In this document: one piece after another, positions 57,999 through 64,000 of the stretch
Position numbering within the stretch: position 1 is the stretch's first letter
Layout: the number at the start of each line of letters is the position of its first letter
DNA from: CAYPNF01 sp964411985
GTDB lineage: Bacteria; Verrucomicrobiota; Verrucomicrobiia; Limisphaerales; J093
DNA: 64,000 nucleotides
NCBI GenBank assembly: GCA_964411985.1
Contig: CAYPNF010000023.1
Span: 1-64,000 of the forward strand
Reading direction: 5' to 3'
Notes under the pieces: model-generated
The model's database searches: none
Told to the model about the DNA's origin: nothing
Seen by the model: only the letters and a program-made list of their open reading frames with translations
Translations under genes and position numbers: made by a program

Positions 57999-58672
57999 TT
58001 CGGGAGGATTACATTCTGGGCTGGATCAAAAGGTACATCCAGTTTCTGGCGGAGATCCTCGGGTTGATGAAGGGCGAGCAGTTCCAAGTTGCCATCCAAA
58101 AGATCGACGTAGTTCTTCAGGGTTTGCTCGGGGTGGATCAGCAAGCCTTGCTCACTCTTTCGGAGGGGGAAATCATCGCGCGACTTGCTATTGACGAGCC
58201 CATTCCTGTCATCAACGAAAAGTGTGCCTATCTCGCCGCCTTGCTCAAGCAGTTGGGATTGGCCCTTTCCACTCAAAACCGACATGAGGAAAGCCGCCTC
58301 TGCCTGCTCAAGAGTCTACATCTTATTCTGGGACTCAAGCTTCAGCAGATTCCGAACACTTTGGGCGACTACACGCCGACGATCGATAGTCTGATGGATC
58401 TGCTCCAGGAGCAGCCCTTGGCCCCGCGCACCTATGCGGCTCTCATGCTGGACTACGAGCAGGAAAAGCGTTTCGCCAAGGCTGAGGATATGCTCTTCGC
58501 GATGTTGGAGTCGGCGCCCGCAGATAGGAACCTTCTCGAGATCGGTTTCGGCTTCTATCGCCGACTCCAGGCATTGAGCGATGAGGTCCTGATGTCGGGC
58601 GATTTGCCGCGTGAGGAAGTGGAGCAGGGGATCGTCACTCTGAAGACGTGGGCCCACAGTCCCCCTGCGTAG
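57995..58672 (+). CDS. Small helical protein, possibly DUF6483-like
   Basis: A 225-aa all-helical protein starting at the ATG that overlaps the GH5 stop, so it is probably coupled to it. MIREDYILGWIKRYIQFLAEILGLMKG at the start (read here as MIREDYILGWIKRYI plus LAEILGLMKG) and LLGVDQQALLTLSEGEIIARL resemble, from memory, the DUF6483 family. LQLEQEPL-type and YEQEKRFAKAEDMLFAMLES segments suggest a TPR-like pair later. No signal peptide. The role is unknown. Confidence 0.75.
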   Translation: MIREDYILGWIKRYIQFLAEILGLMKGEQFQVAIQKIDVVLQGLLGVDQQALLTLSEGEIIARLAIDEPIPVINEKCAYLAALLKQLGLALSTQNRHEESRLCLLKSLHLILGLKLQQIPNTLGDYTPTIDSLMDLLQEQPLAPRTYAALMLDYEQEKRFAKAEDMLFAMLESAPADRNLLEIGFGFYRRLQALSDEVLMSGDLPREEVEQGIVTLKTWAHSPPA

Positions 58673-59228
58673 TAGTCTAAACGACCTGCCCGCTTTGACA
58701 CCCCCGGGAGAGGCTCACTTGGCGAGGACGAGTTTCCCCGCCGAGGATTCTCAGTCCGCTGCCACATGCTGCTCTGTCCACAGCAAGATCCGGTGAGTGC
58801 GAGCCCTTCGGATTCCCAGGATCATGGCTTGTAAAACGACTCCGCGCGAGTTAGAATATTTCCTAATCACTACCACCAGAGCGAAGCTCGTCTTGGGCCG
58901 TCGTGCTTTTTGGCAGTGATCCAAGAGACCGGAGTGACGTACAGGAGCTCATGGCAGAGGCAGAAGGGGCTGGCGATTGGAGTTCAGGTGATGCCTGACG
59001 GAGGGGCGGACTGCGCTTCGGGCGGACCTCGGGGACTTTCCAGTAGCCACCTTGCAGGGATTATCCACACTACCACCCAACACGCTTTCCTCCAACGACT
59101 TATCCCTTACTAGCGCTCCGACCTCATTGAAGTCCGGTGAGAAAAAACAAAAAAAGAAGCGCCAAGTGTTAGAACGGTCTTTGGCGCACGTTTGTATAAG
59201 TAGAGACCTCTAACGAAACCATGCCTGC
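58673..59228. other. 556-bp region without a recognised gene
   Basis: No supported coding sequence. A 67-codon open frame at 58910-59113 has no family resemblance. The notable element is a hairpin with a T-run on the minus strand (59140-59187). A TATAAG at 59195-59200 could be the -10 of the next gene, but no good -35 is paired with it. Confidence 0.4.
59140..59187 (-). terminator. Minus-strand intrinsic terminator-like hairpin
   Basis: GCGCCAA (59159-59165) and TTGGCGC (59181-59187) form a perfect 7-bp stem with a 15-nt loop. Read on the minus strand, the stem is followed by TTCTTTTTTTGTTTTTTC. No minus-strand gene ends here, which is unusual. Confidence 0.4.
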
Positions 59229-60494
59229 ATGAAGACACGATTTGGCAGACTCCTTCGGCTCGCTTCGGTGCCGAGCATAGCCGCTTGGATCGTCGCGGCA
59301 TCCGGCTACGCGCAGTCTGACTGGGTGACACTTGAGAAAGTCGCGGCCATTGATCTATCAGCGGACCTTCCTGAAATTCAACCCGGTGGAAGCTCGCAGA
59401 TGGTGGGTGACCACCTGCTCATAGCAAAAAGGGACGGATCGGACCGTGGCGTGGTCCTCGTCGTTGGAGGTGCAACACCGGCACAAATGGGGGTGGTCGG
59501 GAGACTTTCCCTGCCCGTGAGTCCACTTTGTCTGCGGGTGATCGATAGGGACTACGCCTTGATAGGGTGGGTCGGTGAGGAGGCTGCGTGTGGCATTGCA
59601 GCAATCGACATCCGAAACGTTCGAAGTCCGATCTGGGTTGGCGGCATCGAGACCCCCGGATCCGTTGCCGTGTCTGTGAACGGGAATCACGCCTACGTGC
59701 TTGGGGTTGCAGACCTAACAGTGATCAACATCAGTAACCGGACGAAAATCCTAAAGCTGAGCACTGTACTATTAGAGGGAGAGTGCTGGAGCCTTGCGGT
59801 CGCCGGGGACTACGCCTACGTATTCTCCCGCAGAGGCGAGTGGAGCGAGGAGGTTGTGCCGTCGATCTTCGTCAGCGTACTAGATTTGAGCAATCCCAGC
59901 GCTCCCAAGTTCGTAGTGGACTACAAAATGCCAACTGGCACCTGGCCGCCATTGTGCTCCTACCTGCGTGGCAGTCTTCTCTATGTCGGCTCCGGTAGGG
60001 CAGAGACGGAATATGATGGCTGGCTTACGGTGCTCGACGCCAGCAAGCCGTCCGCGCTGACATTCGTGAGCAGAATGGAGACCAGTTGCCGCGTAACCGA
60101 CATGGACTTCTCTGGCCGATACGCCTTCGTCGCACCTCATCACGGAGTAGCAGTGTTCGATACAGCCAAGCCACTTTCACTGCGACACGTTGGAGACATT
60201 GGACTCGACGGTGGTACATCAATGATCCACGTCAGAAATGGCCTTGTCCACGTCGTGTATGGTCAAAAGCTCGGTGTTCTGCGGATCACTGAACATCCTG
60301 CGATCACCGATCACGCGGTTCTGGGTGACCGACAGACGCTCCAGTGGAACGACCCGGCGAACGGAATGAAGCTCCAGCGCGCCACGTCACTCACTGCCCC
60401 CGACTGGCAGGGTCTGCGGGCTTCGGAGAACACGAATGCCGTCACGCTGCCGGTGTGGGGTGGAAACGAGTTCTTCAGATTGGTAACCCCGTGA
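59229..60494 (+). CDS. Secreted LVIVD-type beta-propeller protein
   Basis: A 421-aa exported protein: signal peptide about 1-27 (ASVPSIAAWIVAASGYAQ). The body consists of repeated four-strand units with motifs such as YALIGWVGEEAACGIAAIDI, AYVFSRRGEW, SVLDLSNPSAPKFV and LTVLDASKPSALTFV, matching the LVIVD-repeat propeller group. It ends in a module of about 55 residues (KLQRATSLTAPDW ... NEFFRLVTP) that matches the end of the next protein. Probably a surface protein; no enzymatic motif seen. Confidence 0.82.
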   Translation: MKTRFGRLLRLASVPSIAAWIVAASGYAQSDWVTLEKVAAIDLSADLPEIQPGGSSQMVGDHLLIAKRDGSDRGVVLVVGGATPAQMGVVGRLSLPVSPLCLRVIDRDYALIGWVGEEAACGIAAIDIRNVRSPIWVGGIETPGSVAVSVNGNHAYVLGVADLTVINISNRTKILKLSTVLLEGECWSLAVAGDYAYVFSRRGEWSEEVVPSIFVSVLDLSNPSAPKFVVDYKMPTGTWPPLCSYLRGSLLYVGSGRAETEYDGWLTVLDASKPSALTFVSRMETSCRVTDMDFSGRYAFVAPHHGVAVFDTAKPLSLRHVGDIGLDGGTSMIHVRNGLVHVVYGQKLGVLRITEHPAITDHAVLGDRQTLQWNDPANGMKLQRATSLTAPDWQGLRASENTNAVTLPVWGGNEFFRLVTP

Positions 60495-60583
60495 GTACGG
60501 CGTAGTGACTTTAGTCAATCATAACGACCCTATCCTACAGAACCGACAGCCTAGCCAAAGAATCTCGATCCACCACAGACGCT

Positions 60584-63463
60584 ATGAAGCCGCACACTTC
60601 CAATAACCTCCGAATCCTCACCGCCCTGTGCCTATCCCTTTGGGCGGCAGGACCACGAGCCTCAGCCCAAGAAGCGGATTACACCTACACGACCGCTAAC
60701 GGCGCTGTCACCATCACCGGATACAAAGGTTTCGGCGGGGCGGTGACCATCCCAGACACCATCACTGGACTGCCGGTCACGAGTATCGGGCCGCAGGCGT
60801 TCAGAATGTGCACCAACCTGACCAGCATCACAATCCCCAACGGCGTCACTAGCATCGGGTACGATGCGTTCGGTTTCTGCAGAAGCCTGACCGGCGTGAC
60901 GATGGGAAACAGCGTCACCCGCATCGGGAACTGGGCGTTCAATTGCTGCAGCAGCTTGATCCAAGTCACGATTCCTAATGGCGTCACTACCATCGGGTCG
61001 TATGCGTTCGATTTCTGCAGCAGCCTGACTAGCGTCACGATCGCCAACAGCGTCACCAATATTGGGGACGGGGCTTTTTCGCATTGCACCAGCCTGACCA
61101 GTATCACGATCCCTGACAGCGTCACCAACATCGGGGACTCTGCGTTCCGTGAATGCACCAGTCTGACCAGCATCGTGATCCCCAACGGCGTCACCAGCAT
61201 CGGGTCTCAGGCGTTCGCTGTCTGCACCAGCCTGACCAACGTCACGATCCCCGACAGCGTCACCAGCATCGGATGGGGGGCGTTCAATTTCTGCAACAGT
61301 CTGACCAGCCTCACAATCCCCAACAGTCTTCTGAATGTCGGACTCGCCCTGCTGCGAGGTGTTGGCCACCCCGTTGCGGCTAGCGGCTTGAGAGCGATCA
61401 AAGTAAACGAGTCGATTGTGATTACCGGTTACGTTTGCTCCACCATTGCGGTGAACATCCCAGACACGATCAATGGCCTTCCGGTCACGCGCATCGGGGC
61501 CGAGGCGTTCAGAGCCTGCAGCAGCCTGACCAGCGTCATCATCCCCAACAGCGTCACCAGCATCGGGGACGCGGCGTTCTCGGGCTGTGTAAGCCTTACC
61601 AACGTTGCGATCCGCAGCAGTGTCATTAGCATCCGAAGCGGAGCATTCTCTGAGTGTAGCAGTCTGGTTACTTTGGACCTCAAGGGCAACGGACTCACTC
61701 ACTTCACGTTCCCTGATGGGCTGACTAGTCTCGTCAGGCTCGATCTTTCGTCAAATCAGCTTACGAAGTTTACCTTACCCATGGGGTTGACCAACCTGAG
61801 AGAGTTGTACCTCGCTCACAACCCGCTCACCACCCTCGGTTTGGTCAGCGATCTGCAGAGTCTGACCGTTCTCGACCTCCGGGAGACTTCGCTCACGACA
61901 CTCGTGTTGCCGGAGGCATTGGTTGCGGTGTTGAACCCGCCTCTGGAGACCTTGAGGAGTCAAGGGGTGGCAGTCTACGTTTATCCTTTGGAAACCCCTA
62001 TATACGTCTCGTTGGAGAGCACCACCCCGGTGCCGCCCTATATCAGTTGGGCTATGGCCGCGAACGTGATTCAAGATGCCGTGGATGTCGCCAAAGCGGG
62101 GGATACGGTGCTGGTTACGAATGGGGTGTATCGGACAGGGGCGAGAGAGAGTTTCGTTTGGCATTCGGATGATGATCCGCCGGAGGAAAGCGTGGGACTG
62201 AGCCGTGTAGTACTCACCAACGCCGTAGCATTGCGTAGCGTAAACGGCCCGGCGGTCACCGTGATCGAGGGGGCACCTTTCGTCATCAAGGACGGCACAT
62301 ACGTAGGGGGAGACGTCCGCTGTGTGTTCGCGGTCACCAATGCGGTGGTGAGCGGGTTCACGCTGACGAAGGCAAGCCTGTATATCTCCTCGGGCGGTGG
62401 CGCGTATGGTGGCACGTTGACTAACTGCGTGGTGACCGACAATTCGGCGCTCGGCGGCGGAGGGGCGTATGGAAGTACCCTCTACAACTGCACGGTAACC
62501 GGCAATTCAGGGGCAGGTGCGGGCTACAGCACTCTTTACGGTTGTACGGTGGCCGACAATCCAAGGGCTGGAGTCCTCTACAGCACGCTCTACAACTGCG
62601 CGGTGACCGGCAATAGGGGAGGCGGTGCCGTCCGCAGCACGCTCTACAACTGCACAGTGACCGCCAATTCGGCGCTCCTCGGCATGATCGCACAATTCGG
62701 CGGTGGGGCTTATCGGAGCACTCTCTATAATTGCGTACTAGCGGGAAACAAGGCGCTTCTTAACGGAGGCGGTGCTTATCGAAGCAGTCTTTACAGCTGC
62801 ACGGTGACCGGCAACTCGGTAACGTCGGAAGACGGTGGCGAATCATACGGGCAAGGGGGCGGCTGCTATGGGGGCAGGCTCTACAATTGCATCGTTTATA
62901 ACAATCAGGCTCTCAATGGACCCAACTGGGCCAATGACTCCAATTTCGAGAAACCCATCGCCTTCGCCTACTCCTGCACATCACCGCTTCCCACCGATGG
63001 GATAGGCAACATCGACGCCGATCCACGGTTCGTGAATGCTGCTGGCGGGGACTTCCGGCTGCGACCGGATTCACCCTGCATCGACTCTGGTACAAACCTC
63101 ATGGGCTTCCCTGTAACTGGATGGAGCGACGAGCTTGGGGACTGGGTGGTCCTAGCCCAAATCAGCGACGCCACCGACATCCTCGGCCACCCCCGTGGCG
63201 GTGACGGCAACGGCGACGGCAAGAGCGGCTGGGACATGGGTGCTTACGAGTACGATCCGACGGTTCCCATCATCACTCAAGCCTCGGTCACGGCTGTGGG
63301 ACTCACGATCCAGTGGAACGTGGGGGCGATAGGAGCGAAGCTTCAGCGGGCCACCAGCCTCACGCAACCTGACTGGCGGGACTTGCAGGGGTCTGAGAAG
63401 ACGAACCGTGCGGTGCTTCCGATCTACAGCGGGAGTGAGTTCTTCAGGCTCGTCAAACCGTGA
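60584..63463 (+). CDS. Secreted BspA-like leucine-rich repeat and beta-helix protein
   Basis: A 959-aa exported protein. A signal peptide of about 28 residues (LRILTALCLSLWAAGPRASA) is followed by 8 BspA-type LRR_5 units (VTSIGxxAFxxCxSLTxVTIPNS, 23 aa each), a spacer, three more, a short canonical LRR stretch (LVRLDLSSNQLTKF, LRELYLAHNPL), then a right-handed beta-helix region (about 470-880) with repeated STLYNCTVTGN, and a GDGKSGWDMGAYEY segment typical of choice-of-anchor Q proteins. The C-terminal module ends SEFFRLVKP. BspA-like repeats usually mediate surface binding. It is followed 24 bp later by a paralogue. Confidence 0.88.
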   Translation: MKPHTSNNLRILTALCLSLWAAGPRASAQEADYTYTTANGAVTITGYKGFGGAVTIPDTITGLPVTSIGPQAFRMCTNLTSITIPNGVTSIGYDAFGFCRSLTGVTMGNSVTRIGNWAFNCCSSLIQVTIPNGVTTIGSYAFDFCSSLTSVTIANSVTNIGDGAFSHCTSLTSITIPDSVTNIGDSAFRECTSLTSIVIPNGVTSIGSQAFAVCTSLTNVTIPDSVTSIGWGAFNFCNSLTSLTIPNSLLNVGLALLRGVGHPVAASGLRAIKVNESIVITGYVCSTIAVNIPDTINGLPVTRIGAEAFRACSSLTSVIIPNSVTSIGDAAFSGCVSLTNVAIRSSVISIRSGAFSECSSLVTLDLKGNGLTHFTFPDGLTSLVRLDLSSNQLTKFTLPMGLTNLRELYLAHNPLTTLGLVSDLQSLTVLDLRETSLTTLVLPEALVAVLNPPLETLRSQGVAVYVYPLETPIYVSLESTTPVPPYISWAMAANVIQDAVDVAKAGDTVLVTNGVYRTGARESFVWHSDDDPPEESVGLSRVVLTNAVALRSVNGPAVTVIEGAPFVIKDGTYVGGDVRCVFAVTNAVVSGFTLTKASLYISSGGGAYGGTLTNCVVTDNSALGGGGAYGSTLYNCTVTGNSGAGAGYSTLYGCTVADNPRAGVLYSTLYNCAVTGNRGGGAVRSTLYNCTVTANSALLGMIAQFGGGAYRSTLYNCVLAGNKALLNGGGAYRSSLYSCTVTGNSVTSEDGGESYGQGGGCYGGRLYNCIVYNNQALNGPNWANDSNFEKPIAFAYSCTSPLPTDGIGNIDADPRFVNAAGGDFRLRPDSPCIDSGTNLMGFPVTGWSDELGDWVVLAQISDATDILGHPRGGDGNGDGKSGWDMGAYEYDPTVPIITQASVTAVGLTIQWNVGAIGAKLQRATSLTQPDWRDLQGSEKTNRAVLPIYSGSEFFRLVKP
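60776..61327 (+). repeat. Eight tandem 69-bp LRR_5 units
   Basis: Eight in-frame 69-bp units encode VTSIG-xx-AF-xx-C-x-SL-xx-VTIPNS. Three further units lie at 61484-61690. They are part of the coding region, not a CRISPR array. Confidence 0.9.
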
Positions 63464-63487
63464 ATACCTCTTGTGAAAGCACCAATT

Positions 63488-64000
63488 ATGCACGCCAACA
63501 ATCTCAGAATCCTCACGGCCCTCAGCCTCTTCCTTTGGGCGGCAGGACCACGAGCCTCAGCCCAAGAAGCGGATTACACGTACACGACCAACAACGGCAC
63601 GATCACCATCAAGGGATACACCGGATCCGGCGGCGTGGTGACCATCCCAGACACCATCAATGGCCTGCCGGTCACCAGCATCGGGGAGGCGGCGTTCGAG
63701 GGCTGCACCGGCTTGACCAGCGTGACGATAGGAAAGCGCGTCACCAGCATCAGGCGGAGTGCGTTTTCGGGCTGCGCCAGCCTGAGCGGCGTCGAGATCC
63801 CCAACAACGTCACTAGCATCCTGAGTGAAGCGTTCATTAACTGCACCAGTCTGACCAACCTCACGATCCCTGACAGCGTCACCGAAATCGGGGATGGGGC
63901 GTTCGCGGGCTGCACCGGTCTGTCCAACCTCACGATCCCCAACAGCGTCACCTACATTGGGGGTTGGGCGCTCTCTGGGTGCACTAACCTGACCCACCTT
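63488..64000 (+). CDS. BspA-like leucine-rich repeat protein, 3' end beyond the window
   Basis: ATG 63488 begins a protein whose first 171 codons are open to the window edge. Its signal peptide (LRILTALSLFLWAAGPRASA) and following residues (QEADYTYTTNNGTITIKGYT) closely match the previous gene. 4.8 LRR_5 units of 23 residues follow (63671-64000). The DNA at 63532-63579 is identical to 60637-60684, so this is a tandem paralogue. It presumably also continues into further domains; truncated only by the window. Confidence 0.9.
   Translation, partial: MHANNLRILTALSLFLWAAGPRASAQEADYTYTTNNGTITIKGYTGSGGVVTIPDTINGLPVTSIGEAAFEGCTGLTSVTIGKRVTSIRRSAFSGCASLSGVEIPNNVTSILSEAFINCTSLTNLTIPDSVTEIGDGAFAGCTGLSNLTIPNSVTYIGGWALSGCTNLTHL

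Noticed and set aside
58910..59113. 67-aa open frame in the gap
   Set aside because: No ribosome site, motif or neighbour supports it.
60776..61690. Regular 69-bp repeats resembling a CRISPR or satellite array
   Set aside because: They are in-frame coding units for LRR_5 repeats with variable positions and no spacer pattern.

Overview
The window looks like a chromosome segment of a Verrucomicrobiota bacterium, probably near Pedosphaera/Limisphaerales. This is inference from gene content, with no marker phylogeny. The clues are a pseudopilin with the H-X9-DG motif, a run of pseudopilins plus one giant partner resembling the 'Verru_Chthon cassette' proteins A-D, very large secreted proteins built from choice-of-anchor, He_PIG, LamG and PPC-type modules, BspA-like leucine-rich repeat proteins, a CRTAC1/ASPIC protein, and housekeeping genes of Gram-negative type. 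No rRNA, tRNA, CRISPR array or complete insertion sequence was found.

Layout. 0.2-7.1 kb: a giant secreted chimera (M19-dipeptidase-like, delta-60 repeats, beta-helix). 7.2-11.2 kb, minus strand: a Tat-exported Gfo/Idh/MocA oxidoreductase, a YyaL-type thioredoxin-domain protein and a rhodanese. 11.5-13.0 kb: cupin, glutaredoxin and lipA in a tight run. 13.1-17.3 kb: a stand-alone transposase-N-domain protein, a ceramidase-like protein, a PHP-domain membrane protein and an H-X9-DG pseudopilin. 17.7-19.6 kb: rpsB and tsf, each followed by an intrinsic terminator. 19.6-20.7 kb: a metallophosphoesterase.

21.0-26.9 kb: a pilus/type II secretion motor operon (pilB-like, pilT, a second pilB-like, pilC), with a candidate promoter in front and an intrinsic terminator behind. 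27.2-45.4 kb: what reads as one 18-kb operon. It starts with a BrnT/BrnA-like toxin-antitoxin pair under a near-perfect 23-bp palindrome that overlaps the promoter. It continues through two GspG-like pseudopilins and four genes in the order GspH-, GspI-, GspJ- and GspK-like (the last 1258 aa). It ends with a 3160-aa subtilisin-family protease followed by an intrinsic terminator. I consider this the most interesting system in the window: a secretion-pilus tip cassette joined to a giant protease and placed under a DNA-binding antitoxin.

45.5-49.0 kb: housekeeping genes (argF, ispH, a dGTPase-like gene). 49.0-58.7 kb: a small membrane protein, an SGNH hydrolase, a membrane protein of unknown function, a nitrilase-family hydrolase, a TPR/FG-GAP lipoprotein and a GH5 glycosidase with an overlapping small gene. 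59.2-64.0 kb: secreted surface proteins, namely an LVIVD-type propeller and two tandem BspA-like leucine-rich repeat proteins, the second cut by the window end. Three secreted proteins here end in a similar domain finishing in FFRL-x-x-P, and the giant protease ends in a related one. It may be a shared surface-targeting or structural module.
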